From Chitinophaga pinensis (GTDB lineage Bacteria > Bacteroidota > Bacteroidia > Flavobacteriales_D > Crocinitomicaceae), in contig CALPMT020000013.1 in assembly GCA_943324745.2 (NCBI GenBank), positions 1 through 64,000 of the forward strand: DNA of 64,000 nt. Reading direction: 5' to 3'. How positions within the stretch are numbered: position 1 is the first letter of the stretch; each line of letters opens with the position of its first letter. The notes under the pieces are model-generated. The model saw only the letters and a list, made by a program, of their open reading frames with translations. It did no database searches and was not told where the DNA came from. This document shows, one piece after another, positions 37,443 through 46,320 of the stretch. Both the position numbers and the translations under genes were made by a program.

Positions 37443-38837
37443 CTATTTACCTTTCGCTTTAAGAATTGTAATTATAGTGTAAAACATAATTTTTATATCC
37501 AATGATAAAGACCTGTTCTTTAAATAGAGAAGGTCATATTTCATTCTACGTATCATCTCATCTACGTTTTCTGCATAACCAAATTTTACTTGCCCCCAAG
37601 ATGTTATTCCTGGTCTAACAGAAGTTAATTGTAAATAATGAGGTTCTTTTTCAACGATTTGATTGATGTAAAACTGCCTTTCCGGACGAGGTCCTACTAG
37701 TGACATATCTCCTTTTAGAACATTTACAAATTGAGGAAACTCGTCAATACGTGTTTTTCTGAGAAGTTTACCAAAAGAAGTAATTCGTATATCGTCAGTA
37801 CTCGATAATTGAGGTCCATTATGTTCCGCATTTACTAGCATTGTTCGGAATTTGATAATCTTAAAAGGAATTCCATTTTTACCAATTCTTTTTTGAAAGA
37901 AAAATACAGGTCCTTTTGAATTTTGTTTAATAAGCAATGCAATAATGATAAAAAATGGCAGGAGTAATGCGATAGAAATCATGGATATGGTGATATCTAT
38001 AAGTCGTTTTATACTATTTTGCCAAGGCGCCATTTCATCGGTAGGGATTTCCAATAATAGTGCACCAAAAAGGTTGTTTATTTTTAAAGAACCTGAAAGA
38101 AAATCGTACATGTCAGGAATAATTTTAATCTTTATTCCTTTTCCTTGAATGGTTGCAATGAGTTTACTTAAAATTTCATGCTCATTACTTTCTATGGCAA
38201 TAATGACATCTTCGACGGGGAATTTTTCAATAATTACGGATAAATCTTGAATGTTTCCGAGACATGTTAATTGTTTATCAAGTGCGAGATCAGAATTTTT
38301 CAATCTAACATATCCAATAAATTGTGTCCCGATTCCAAGCGGAAGTTGTTGAATTTCATTAAAAATTTGAAGCGCTTTTTCATTTCCTCCGATTAATATG
38401 GTTTTGAAACCTTCTTTGCGTTGTTGGATTTTTTTTACTTGTCGCGTAACAAACCAATAGCGAGGAAATAATGTAACGATGAAGTGTATACTGAATAATG
38501 CAATAAGTGATTTGTAGTAAGAATAATGACTAGGAATTACATCGTCAAGTAATAATAAAAAGAATAGAAAGAGAGAACCAATCGATGTGCCAAGTATACT
38601 TAAATTAAATATTCGAATACGATATATACGCTTAACTTGAATGTATGTTCCTTGTAGTGAGTATATTAAAATCCAAAATAACGGTACGACTATTACACCT
38701 AAGTAAAATTGTTGATCACGTATAAAGGAGGTAAATTCAATGTGAGTTTTACGAAAATAAAAAAACAATACCCACGCCAAAACAGCACTCAAATAGTCTA
38801 TCAAAAGGAGGTAGTATGATTTTTTTGTAAGTTTCAT
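37443..38837 (-). CDS. Undecaprenyl-phosphate sugar phosphotransferase (WcaJ/PglC type)
   Basis: Initiating enzyme of exopolysaccharide or O-antigen synthesis (464 aa): transfers a sugar phosphate from a UDP-sugar to undecaprenyl phosphate at the inner membrane. Four or five N-terminal helices (about 8-125) precede a CoA-binding-like domain (about 140-250). The catalytic bacterial sugar transferase domain (about 265-464) has a membrane helix at 275-300, FQKRIGKNGIPFKIIKFRTM, RKTRIDEFPQ, LVGPRPER and PGITSWGQV. No glycosyltransferase or wzx/wzy neighbours are seen, only a lipoprotein and an oxidoreductase-like gene. Confidence 0.93.
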   Translation of the reverse strand: MKLTKKSYYLLLIDYLSAVLAWVLFFYFRKTHIEFTSFIRDQQFYLGVIVVPLFWILIYSLQGTYIQVKRIYRIRIFNLSILGTSIGSLFLFFLLLLDDVIPSHYSYYKSLIALFSIHFIVTLFPRYWFVTRQVKKIQQRKEGFKTILIGGNEKALQIFNEIQQLPLGIGTQFIGYVRLKNSDLALDKQLTCLGNIQDLSVIIEKFPVEDVIIAIESNEHEILSKLIATIQGKGIKIKIIPDMYDFLSGSLKINNLFGALLLEIPTDEMAPWQNSIKRLIDITISMISIALLLPFFIIIALLIKQNSKGPVFFFQKRIGKNGIPFKIIKFRTMLVNAEHNGPQLSSTDDIRITSFGKLLRKTRIDEFPQFVNVLKGDMSLVGPRPERQFYINQIVEKEPHYLQLTSVRPGITSWGQVKFGYAENVDEMIRRMKYDLLYLKNRSLSLDIKIMFYTIITILKAKGK

Positions 38838-38839
38838 TT

Positions 38840-39703
38840 TTAGAAATATACAAGTTTAATGTTGTCAATATAAATATCAGAAAATTCTTTTCCTGTATCT
38901 AGTTTAGCTTGGAAGTATTGTTCAAATTGGTAATAGCTGGTTGAATATGAAATAATTTCTTTTAGGTCAATATAAATTTTCTTCCATTTTTTCGAGTCAT
39001 TGGATTGAGTGTTTAATTGAATATTAGGATTTGAAAGAAATGTAGCACTACCATAACTATTTACTCCTGTTAATAAATTATTCGTATTCATGTAGTCAAT
39101 TTCTAAAAACACTTCTGCCCCATATTGAGGAAGTGACATTTTTTGAGTTACACCAAGCCAAACAGAATCAATTTTAGTAAGATGAATCCATCCATATTTA
39201 TGTCCATATTTTAATATGGATGGATCAGATCCAGTCGTCAAAACGGGTGAATAATTTGGATCTGTTTGTATTTTTAGACCAGCATCTTCAAAGTTTTCAA
39301 TCCAAAATTTTGTATTCGTGTAATATTTTGTTGTTGGAGATAGATTGGTTGTTTCGTTTTTTTTAAGATTTGTTGAAATAATATATGGCTGTAAAAATGG
39401 ATAACATCTTTTTGTTGATGAAATACCATTATTATTAATAGCAGGATATATTGAGATTTTTTTAGTTCCTTCTTGCAGTATTGGAAGTTTTATTGGAAGT
39501 TGAAAATATCCAATAACATTGTCATCAATAAGTAAATATGCATTAGTTATATTATGGGATGATATGTCGCCTTCAAGATTGGTTTGATTAGCTTGAAGTT
39601 TCCAAGTATCTATATATATCCATGAAGGATCGGTGTTGTTCTTTATACAAGAGTTTGTAATAAAAAGAATTAAAACCAATAATATTAGAAAATATTTTTT
39701 CAT
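38840..39703 (-). CDS. Uncharacterised lipoprotein
   Basis: A 287-residue protein with lipoprotein signal ITNSCIK (Cys19). It is rich in beta structure, Asn and Tyr. The C-terminal half (FEDAGLKIQ..., VFLEIDY, WKKIYIDL, IYIDNIKLVYF) resembles a jelly-roll carbohydrate-binding or galactose-binding-like fold, but this is only shape. It begins the run into the sugar transferase (2 bp apart), so a role in surface polysaccharide is possible. Confidence 0.7.
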   Translation of the reverse strand: MKKYFLILLVLILFITNSCIKNNTDPSWIYIDTWKLQANQTNLEGDISSHNITNAYLLIDDNVIGYFQLPIKLPILQEGTKKISIYPAINNNGISSTKRCYPFLQPYIISTNLKKNETTNLSPTTKYYTNTKFWIENFEDAGLKIQTDPNYSPVLTTGSDPSILKYGHKYGWIHLTKIDSVWLGVTQKMSLPQYGAEVFLEIDYMNTNNLLTGVNSYGSATFLSNPNIQLNTQSNDSKKWKKIYIDLKEIISYSTSYYQFEQYFQAKLDTGKEFSDIYIDNIKLVYF

Positions 39704-39746
39704 CTACAATTACAAACGTAAGAAATAATTTTTTATTGCATGATCG

Positions 39747-40628
39747 TTATGCAAGTTTAGCAATTATTTCTTTAGTAGTATAGATAGCTTGTAAACCATC
39801 TTCAATTGATACTGCCGGCGTAGAATTGTTTATGACTGATTCATAGAAGTTTAAATGCTGAGCTTTGAATATTTCTTCTTTTTTGTCTAGTATCGATTGC
39901 TGTTTAAAAATTAATGTTTCTTTTTCATGTTGATTTGTTAGATGTATTTTATTTTCTATAAAGTCAAGACAGATTAATGACTTATAATTAAATAATTTAA
40001 GTGTGTGTCTTGGTGAATCGTGAATAGAAGATATAAGTATAGTAGTGGTACACCCATTATCAAATTCTAAACGAGCATCAATGGTTTCAATATCATAACC
40101 ATCTTCGGGAATTAAAAATGAATATGATTTTCTAACTTTTGCTTTTGTTAGTGAAATAATATTTTCAATCTCGTAGAATAATATTTCTTGTAAAGTAGCA
40201 TTTGTGAGATCGTTATCTACAAATGTTCTTTGAAGGTTTATTAAATTAGGTTTGTTGAAATTATTAGCAATGCTTTGAGTGATTTTCTCAAATCGTAGTG
40301 GAGAGTTTAATTGAATAATTGATTCTGCTTCAACAGATAGCCTAAAAAGTGTGTTTACTTGACTAACGTCAAGAGATAGTAAGTTGTTTATAAAGATAGG
40401 TTTACCCTTTTTTACAGCGAGACAAGCATCATCAAAATAGGTCAAGATCGATGTGAAATAAATACAGTCAGCATTGTTAATGACTTCTTGACTGGAAGTT
40501 TTCATATTTGAAATTTCAAATTTTGGATAATTTAAGTCAAAAATTCCTGAGATTTGAAAATGACTTGATAACAATTCAAACTGTTGAATTTCTTCTTTGT
40601 GATATCCTATAATTCCTAATTGTAACAT
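39747..40628 (-). CDS. Degenerate Gfo/Idh/MocA-like oxidoreductase
   Basis: A 293-residue protein with the overall plan of Gfo/Idh/MocA sugar dehydrogenases: a Rossmann-like start (LGIIGYHKEEIQ, where GxGxxG would be), VKKGKPIFINN (where the EKP motif with the catalytic Lys would be) and a C-terminal FYESVINNSTPAVSIEDGLQAIYTTKEII. The dinucleotide loop is weak and the EKP Lys is missing, so dehydrogenase activity is doubtful. It precedes a lipoprotein and the sugar transferase by 43 bp, which hints at a sugar-related scaffold or enzyme. Confidence 0.7.
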   Translation of the reverse strand: MLQLGIIGYHKEEIQQFELLSSHFQISGIFDLNYPKFEISNMKTSSQEVINNADCIYFTSILTYFDDACLAVKKGKPIFINNLLSLDVSQVNTLFRLSVEAESIIQLNSPLRFEKITQSIANNFNKPNLINLQRTFVDNDLTNATLQEILFYEIENIISLTKAKVRKSYSFLIPEDGYDIETIDARLEFDNGCTTTILISSIHDSPRHTLKLFNYKSLICLDFIENKIHLTNQHEKETLIFKQQSILDKKEEIFKAQHLNFYESVINNSTPAVSIEDGLQAIYTTKEIIAKLA

Positions 40629-40719
40629 ACATTACAAAGTTAGGTCTGAAAAAGTCTTGATTGTTAGAAAGATTTTCTAGTTTTTAACAGCGTATTACTC
40701 ATTACCTAAATAGATCAAT

Positions 40720-40744
40720 AAAAAAAAGCCTCCGAAGAGGCTTT
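40720..40744 (-). terminator. Terminator of the grpE-dnaJ operon
   Basis: On the minus strand AAAGCCTC-TTCG-GAGGCTTT forms a perfect 8-bp stem with a UUCG tetraloop followed by a run of eight T. It lies 15 bp after the dnaJ stop. Confidence 0.93.
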
Positions 40745-40758
40745 CACTATCATTAAAT

Positions 40759-41868
40759 TTATTGAAACATGTCTTTGACTTTTTGAAAAAATCCCTTTTC
40801 CGATCCGTCTAATTTGGGTTGGAAGTTATCACTTTTTTGAAGTTTTTCAAGCAGTTCTTTTTCTTCTTTGCTAATTTTTGAAGGTGTCCAAATGTTTATA
40901 TGAACAAATAAATCACCGGTTCCATATCCTTGAAGTTGTGGTAACCCTTTCCCTTTTAAACGAAGCATTTTGCCACTTTGGGTACCAGGTTCCACCTTGA
41001 TCTTTGCTTTGCCATTGATGGTTGGGATTTCAATACTTTCACCAAGTACAGCGTCAGCGAAATTTATGTATGCATCAAAGTGAATGTTGTCACCTTCTCT
41101 TCTAAGAGTGTCATGTTGAATTTCTTCAACAACAACGATTAGATCTCCAGGTATTCCATTGAAAGGCCCTGCATTTCCTTTACCTGTCACACTCAATTGC
41201 ATTCCTTCTTCAACTCCTGCAGGGATATCAATTTCGATGACCTCTTCTTGACGTTTTAGTCCGTTTGCATCTGCATCAGAAGGTTTGTAATCGATTACTT
41301 TTCCAGCACCTTGACATGTAGGACACGTAGTTTGGGTTTGCATATTTCCAAGAAAAGTCTGTGCCATTCTAGTTACACGACCTTGACCATTACAAGTTGA
41401 GCAAGATTTTGAAGTTACTCCTTCCGCGTTTACAAGTTTGTTTACTTTTATTTTTTTCTTGACCCCTTCTGCAATTTCTTCCAGGGTTAATTTCATTTTT
41501 ACACGTAGGTTACTTCCCTTGATTGTGCGTTGACCGCCTCCTCCGCGTCTTCCTCCTCCGAAACCACCTCCAAATACATCTCCAAATTGTGAGAATATAT
41601 CATCCATGTTCATTCCGCCTCCACCGAAGCCTCCACCGCCATTCATTCCTGCATGGCCGTATTGATCATAACGCGCTTTTTTACTGGCATCACTCAATAT
41701 TTCGTATGCTTCAGCTGCTTCTTTAAATTTTTCTTCAGCTTGAGCATCGTCAGGATTTTTATCTGGGTGATATTGAAGAGCTAATTTTCGGTAAGCTTTT
41801 TTTATTTCAGATTCATTAGCATTTCTACTAATTCCTAGTACTTCGTAGTAATCTCTTTTGTTACTCAT
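40759..41868 (-). CDS. dnaJ: Chaperone DnaJ lacking zinc centre I
   Basis: Hsp40 co-chaperone (369 aa) that delivers substrates to DnaK. The J domain covers 1-70 with HPD at 34-36, followed by a Gly/Phe-rich linker (75-118). Only two of the four zinc motifs remain, CSTCNGQG (157-164) and CPTCQGAG (183-190). These correspond to motifs 2 and 3, which make zinc centre II. Motifs 1 and 4 are replaced by [11 protein letters not shown] and [12 protein letters not shown]. The C-terminal substrate domains (about 210-355) look normal. It is 8 bp from grpE. The order and terminator define a two-gene heat-shock operon. Confidence 0.95.
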   Translation of the reverse strand: MSNKRDYYEVLGISRNANESEIKKAYRKLALQYHPDKNPDDAQAEEKFKEAAEAYEILSDASKKARYDQYGHAGMNGGGGFGGGGMNMDDIFSQFGDVFGGGFGGGRRGGGGQRTIKGSNLRVKMKLTLEEIAEGVKKKIKVNKLVNAEGVTSKSCSTCNGQGRVTRMAQTFLGNMQTQTTCPTCQGAGKVIDYKPSDADANGLKRQEEVIEIDIPAGVEEGMQLSVTGKGNAGPFNGIPGDLIVVVEEIQHDTLRREGDNIHFDAYINFADAVLGESIEIPTINGKAKIKVEPGTQSGKMLRLKGKGLPQLQGYGTGDLFVHINIWTPSKISKEEKELLEKLQKSDNFQPKLDGSEKGFFQKVKDMFQ

Positions 41869-41876
41869 CTTATTTC

Positions 41877-42449
41877 TTATTGTCCTACAACTACTTTCGC
41901 GTAGCGAATAACTTTATCGTGAATGTAATATCCTTTTTCTACATCATCCACAATTTTTCCTTTTAAATCCTCTGTTGGAGCTGGAATGTTAGCAATAGCT
42001 TCATGTAATTCACTGTCAAATACCTCTCCTTTAGAAATCATAGGTTTTAAACCTTTAGTTTCTAATACCCCTTTTAATTTGTTGTGAATTAAATTGAATC
42101 CTTCTTTCAATGCAGCAGTATCTTCGACTGTTTCGTTATTGGTAATTGCTCTTTCGAAATCATCTAAAACAGCTACTAAATCTTTAATTACACCAGAACT
42201 TGCAGTTGAAATAAGTTCTAATTTTTCCTTATTAGTACGTTTTCTGTAATTGTCAAATTCAGAGTAAAGACGCAAAAATTTATCGTTTAATTCAGCATAT
42301 TTTTCTTCAGGAGTAGGCTCGATAACTGTTTCTTCAGTTTGAGTTTCTTCCGCAACCGTTTCTTGTTCTTGTTCTTCTGTTGCTGTATCTTGCGTATCAG
42401 AAGTAGTTTCGTTTTTTACTTCTTCGTTTAATTCTTTTTCTTCAGACAT
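41877..42449 (-). CDS. grpE: GrpE nucleotide exchange factor
   Basis: Nucleotide exchange factor for DnaK (190 aa). A long acidic N-terminus (about 1-48, rich in Glu and Thr) precedes the coiled coil ([19 protein letters not shown], about 58-75) and the C-terminal beta domain ([13 protein letters not shown] and [18 protein letters not shown]). It is the first gene of the grpE-dnaJ operon. I see no CIRCE or sigma-32 site upstream. Confidence 0.95.
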   Translation of the reverse strand: MSEEKELNEEVKNETTSDTQDTATEEQEQETVAEETQTEETVIEPTPEEKYAELNDKFLRLYSEFDNYRKRTNKEKLELISTASSGVIKDLVAVLDDFERAITNNETVEDTAALKEGFNLIHNKLKGVLETKGLKPMISKGEVFDSELHEAIANIPAPTEDLKGKIVDDVEKGYYIHDKVIRYAKVVVGQ

Positions 42450-42519
42450 AGTATTTTCTTTTGTGATTTATCTATAACAAAGAGTTTGCCAATTGATTTT
42501 CATTGTCAAAATGTCATGA

Positions 42520-42560
42520 TTTAATGTATCAATGAACCAGTTTTTTAATGTATCAATGAA
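42520..42560. repeat. Short direct repeat in the murA-grpE gap
   Basis: tttaatgtatcaatgaa occurs at 42520-42536 and 42544-42560, a 24-bp period. The remainder of 42450-42607 is AT-rich with no gene. Confidence 0.8.
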
Positions 42561-42607
42561 TAATATGTCAATATTTCAATTTAATAATTTTCATATTACT
42601 ACATTAA

Positions 42608-43915
42608 TTATCCGATACGTCTAATATCAGCTCCTAAATTACGTAAACGTAAGTCGATATCTTGATAACCTCGGTCAATTTGCTCAATGTTTTCGATAAT
42701 ACTTTTTCCTTTTGCAGATAAAGCAGCGATTAACAAGGATACACCTGCACGAATATCTGGTGATGACATGGTGATTCCTTTTAATGTGTGTTGATTATTT
42801 AAACCAATAACAGTTGCTCTATGTGGATCACAAAGAATAATTTGCGCTCCCATATCTATTAATTTATCGACAAAAAATAAACGGGATTCAAACATTTTTT
42901 GGTGAATCAACACACTTCCTTTTGCTTGTGTTGCTACAACTAATACAATGGAAAGTAAATCAGGTGTAAATCCAGGCCATGGTGCATCCGCTATCGTTAA
43001 AATAGAACCATCAATAAATGTGTCTATTTCATAATGGTCTTGTGATGGTATATAAATATCATCTCCTCGACGTTCTAAGTGGATTCCTAATTTTCGAAAT
43101 ACATTTGGAATAACTCCTAAATCATCATAACTAACATCTTTAATCGTAATTTCTGATTTAGTCATTGCTGCTAATCCAATGAAACTTCCAATTTCAATCA
43201 TGTCCGGTAAAATGCGGTGAAAACAACCGTTTAATGACGTAACGCCTTCTATATGTAACATGTTTGAACCAATACCGGTAATTTTAGCTCCCATATTATT
43301 CAACATTTTACATAATTGTTGTAAGTATGGTTCGCAAGCAGCGTTATAAATGGTCGTTTTCCCTTCTGCAAGTACGGCAGCCATTAATACGTTTGCAGTT
43401 CCTGTAACAGATGCTTCATCTAAATGGATATATGTTCCAGTTAATTTATCTGCTTCGATCGAGTAAAAGTGCTCATTCAAATCATAGTTGAATTTCGCAC
43501 CCAACATGGTGAATCCTTCGAAGTGCGTATCTAATCTTCTACGGCCAATTTTATCACCTCCTGGCTTTGGAATAAATCCTTTACCAAAACGTGCTAATAA
43601 TGGTCCAACAATCATGATGGAACCTCTTAGTGCTGCAGCTCTTTTCTTGAAGTCAGCAGTTTCTAAGAATGGTAAATCGATTTCTTTCGCTTGAAAAATA
43701 TACGTTCCTTTTTCCACCTTTTCGATTTTCACTCCCATTACTTGAAGCAAATCAATTAGTTTGTTGACATCAATGATATCAGGAATATTTGAAATTGTAA
43801 TTTTTTCAGGCGTTAATAAAACTGCACACAAGATTTGAAGTGCTTCGTTTTTTGCTCCTTGTGGAGTTAATTCACCTTTTAGTTGTTTTCCACCATGAAT
43901 TTCGAAAGATGCCAT
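42608..43915 (-). CDS. murA: MurA, with Asp at the fosfomycin-target position
   Basis: UDP-N-acetylglucosamine 1-carboxyvinyltransferase (435 aa), first committed step of peptidoglycan synthesis in the cytoplasm. Seen: GAKNEALQILCAVLLT (the UDP-sugar/PEP region with KN), RGSIMIVGPLLAR, and FTPDLLS later. The active-site loop reads PGGDKIGRRRLD, so residue 121 is Asp where E. coli has Cys115, the residue that fosfomycin alkylates. A Cys-to-Asp form is active and drug-insensitive in other bacteria. It is 3 bp after the DUF4290 gene, a typical Bacteroidota pairing. Confidence 0.95.
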   Translation of the reverse strand: MASFEIHGGKQLKGELTPQGAKNEALQILCAVLLTPEKITISNIPDIIDVNKLIDLLQVMGVKIEKVEKGTYIFQAKEIDLPFLETADFKKRAAALRGSIMIVGPLLARFGKGFIPKPGGDKIGRRRLDTHFEGFTMLGAKFNYDLNEHFYSIEADKLTGTYIHLDEASVTGTANVLMAAVLAEGKTTIYNAACEPYLQQLCKMLNNMGAKITGIGSNMLHIEGVTSLNGCFHRILPDMIEIGSFIGLAAMTKSEITIKDVSYDDLGVIPNVFRKLGIHLERRGDDIYIPSQDHYEIDTFIDGSILTIADAPWPGFTPDLLSIVLVVATQAKGSVLIHQKMFESRLFFVDKLIDMGAQIILCDPHRATVIGLNNQHTLKGITMSSPDIRAGVSLLIAALSAKGKSIIENIEQIDRGYQDIDLRLRNLGADIRRIG

Positions 43916-43918
43916 GAC

Positions 43919-44560
43919 TTAATATTTTTTCTTAAACTTAAATTTATTATTCTGGTTGTTTTTAGAAGGCATGTTTTGCTTCTTTCTGTTTGGTTGAATC
44001 CCCATTGTTTTTAATATCTGATTCGTATGCATCAAAATATCTGGGTTTTCTAAGGTTAATCCACCGTTTGTTATTTCAGTAAGGTGTTGCGCAATGACAT
44101 TATTTTCAACTGCATCATTGTTATATGCTAAGTATTGCTTTTTCATGAAGTTAGCCATCGTGTTTTTTAAATACGTTTTCGCATCTTCATCCGTTTCCTC
44201 CATTGTTTTGCTTAAGATCTTTTCAGTGTATTTTCCGTAGTGACCAAAACGAATTTTAGAAGTTGGATACGGAATTTGCTGTGGTTTTTCATACAATATC
44301 TCCAAATTAGGTAGTTCATAAGGCGAATCTACATCTAACTGAAATTTAGACATGATAAAAAGATGTGTCCACAATTTATGACGGTAATCATCAACGTCAC
44401 GTAAATGAGGGTTTAATTGGCCCATAACTTCAATGATTGCTCGAGCTGCGCTGTTGCGTTCTTCTTTGTTTTCGATCTCCATAGCGTGGGAAATCATGTT
44501 TTGTACATTTCTTCCGTACTCTGGAAGCAACATCTGAGAACGTTGAGTATTATATTTCAT
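43919..44560 (-). CDS. DUF4290 protein
   Basis: A 213-residue cytoplasmic protein of the Bacteroidota-specific DUF4290 family. Recognised by the N-terminal YNTQRSQMLLPEYGRNVQNM, HLRDVDDYRHKLWTHLFIMS and PYPTSKIRFGHYGKYTE. The last 25 residues are basic (KKQNMPSKNNQNNKFKFKKKY), which could bind nucleic acid or the ribosome. It lies immediately before murA in the same direction, as in related genomes. Function unknown. A TAnnTTTG-like element (minus strand, 44577-44584) lies 17 bp before the start. Confidence 0.88.
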   Translation of the reverse strand: MKYNTQRSQMLLPEYGRNVQNMISHAMEIENKEERNSAARAIIEVMGQLNPHLRDVDDYRHKLWTHLFIMSKFQLDVDSPYELPNLEILYEKPQQIPYPTSKIRFGHYGKYTEKILSKTMEETDEDAKTYLKNTMANFMKKQYLAYNNDAVENNVIAQHLTEITNGGLTLENPDILMHTNQILKTMGIQPNRKKQNMPSKNNQNNKFKFKKKY

Positions 44561-44726
44561 AGTGATTATTGTAAGTCAAATTTAGGAAGAAAGTTTTAGT
44601 CTTACCGCTTTATTCTTAAAAGTATATTAACAATTGAGGTTTTATTAAAGAAATTTAATACGAACTCTTAACAATACACTTTAAAAAGTTAGATATCTAA
44701 GTATACTAAAGGAAAGAAGTTTTATA

Positions 44727-44907
44727 AATATTTTCGCAGAGGATAAGGAGAACTGTGACATGATTGACACGATTTTTGAGAACGCAGAGATTTCTGCTTT
44801 TAGCAGAAAAAAATGTGTTTCGTTTTTGACAAAGTCAAAAATAAATCTCTGCGACCTCGAAAACGTTAATATGTCAAAAATCTCAAGATTTCTCTGCGCA
44901 AAAAAAT
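44727..44907 (-). repeat. Dispersed hairpin repeat, copy B (inverted to copy A)
   Basis: Reverse complement aligns with 35904-36090. It has two hairpins on the plus strand: tttctgct-ttt-agcagaaa (44790-44808) and gtttttgac-aaa-gtcaaaaa (44822-44841), between the words aacgcagag and tctctgcgacctc. An 81-codon open frame here matches a frame in copy A only because the DNA is similar. The gap 44561-44978 has no gene. Confidence 0.85.
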
Positions 44908-44978
44908 CTTTTTGATTAGTCCTCAAATTATTATGTTATATTTCTTATTATTGTATTCAAAATCAACACATAAAAACA

Positions 44979-45797
44979 ATGAAAATTTTCACAGTTATTA
45001 TTCTTTTTTTTTCATTTCAGACTTTTTCTCAAAATCTAGTAATTAATGTTAATCCAGTAAGTAAAAATAAACATGTTGTTTTGGACAGTATTTACAGTAA
45101 AAACCTAGAACAATATAGAAGTTTTTATGTTTATTTACCTACACAATATTCTAGAAAAGTAAAGTACCCAGTTGTGTATGGTACGGATGGGCAGATATTA
45201 TCAGATAGTCTTTACTTTGATAGAATGGATTCATTGATTGAACATAAAATTATAAAACCATTTATCATGGTATGTGTTTTTTCAAATGAAAAAAAAGTTG
45301 AAAATGATTTTTTGGAATATCGTAATTATGAATATTTGAAATCATATTCTAACTCTAAGAAGATTGATAATAAGCATTTATTTAACGCTCATCTGAAGTT
45401 TTTCAATGAAGAACTTCTTAAATATACCGAAGAAAAATATAGTATTTCGACAAAATTTGAAGATCGAACAATTTATGGGTTTTCCAATGGTGCTGCTTTT
45501 TGTTTAGCCTTAAGTTTTGAAAAACCAAATTTATTTGGGAACTGTATTTTACCATCCTTGTATGGAGGTGATTTTTCAATAAATGAAAATTTGGTTAAAA
45601 ATGTTGAAACAAAATTATTGTCTAATTATTATTTTTCCTACGGTTCAAAAGAAACCTATAATGAAATATCAGGGATAAAAAAACTGGAGAAACAAAAACA
45701 GATTAAATGTAAAATCACAACGTTTATTGGTGGACATGAACGCGTAAAATGGGCGGATGAATTTATGTCTTTTTTGAAGGTTAATTTAAAGTATTAA
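44979..45797 (+). CDS. Exported esterase of the Fes/esterase D family
   Basis: Secreted alpha/beta hydrolase (272 aa). A signal peptide ends at TFSQN (about 18). The enterochelin-esterase-like fold is shown by YRSFYVYLPTQYSRKVKYPVVYGTDGQ, the nucleophile elbow YGFSNGAAF near residue 170 and the terminal HERVKW with the likely catalytic His. Substrate unknown; possible roles include siderophore or ester hydrolysis. It stands alone between a repeat-rich gap and a convergent CPBP gene. Confidence 0.82.
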   Translation: MKIFTVIILFFSFQTFSQNLVINVNPVSKNKHVVLDSIYSKNLEQYRSFYVYLPTQYSRKVKYPVVYGTDGQILSDSLYFDRMDSLIEHKIIKPFIMVCVFSNEKKVENDFLEYRNYEYLKSYSNSKKIDNKHLFNAHLKFFNEELLKYTEEKYSISTKFEDRTIYGFSNGAAFCLALSFEKPNLFGNCILPSLYGGDFSINENLVKNVETKLLSNYYFSYGSKETYNEISGIKKLEKQKQIKCKITTFIGGHERVKWADEFMSFLKVNLKY

Positions 45798-45810
45798 AGT
45801 CAAGAAGCTT

Positions 45811-46311
45811 TTAATTAGAATCTTTTAGAAAATACACGAGTGAATTATTCACAAGATGAATAAAAAAGATTGGCAAGAAGTAATTCTTCTCTTTTTCTGA
45901 ATAATACATGGTAAGAGAAATTAGCATTATTCCTGTAAAGCTCACTGCAATTTGATAGCCTAGCGTATAACTATGGACGAGACCAAATATTATTCCAGTA
46001 ATAGCACAAAATAAGATTTCCAACTTTTTTGATGTTTTAAAATAGTTGTAAAGCAATGTTGGTAACCATTGGAAAATAGTAGTTTCAATTAATGGACCTA
46101 GAATCACAAAAACAGCAAAGTAAAGAAAAATGTTGTTTTGAATTTTTTTGATAGTACCATCTTTAGGATATTCAATTTTTAACCCTATAACCTCTGAAAG
46201 AAGTAAGTTTAAACTAATGGATAAAAATATAGTATAAAAAGTAAGTGTTAATAATTGCAACCAATAGTTCTTCGGTGTAATCCGGTCGATGAGATGATAA
46301 ATTTTGTTCAT
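45811..46311 (-). CDS. CPBP-like membrane protein with altered active site
   Basis: A 166-residue protein with about five helices that resembles the CPBP/Abi intramembrane metalloprotease family. The second and third motifs are recognisable (FGLVHSYT with His; HLVNNSL). The first motif, normally EExxxR, reads ETTIFQ, so one Glu and the Arg are missing. Proteolysis is therefore uncertain. It lies 9 bp after recG in the same direction, so it is probably co-transcribed with it. Confidence 0.7.
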   Translation of the reverse strand: MNKIYHLIDRITPKNYWLQLLTLTFYTIFLSISLNLLLSEVIGLKIEYPKDGTIKKIQNNIFLYFAVFVILGPLIETTIFQWLPTLLYNYFKTSKKLEILFCAITGIIFGLVHSYTLGYQIAVSFTGIMLISLTMYYSEKEKNYFLPIFFIHLVNNSLVYFLKDSN

Positions 46312-46320
46312 GTTTTTATT

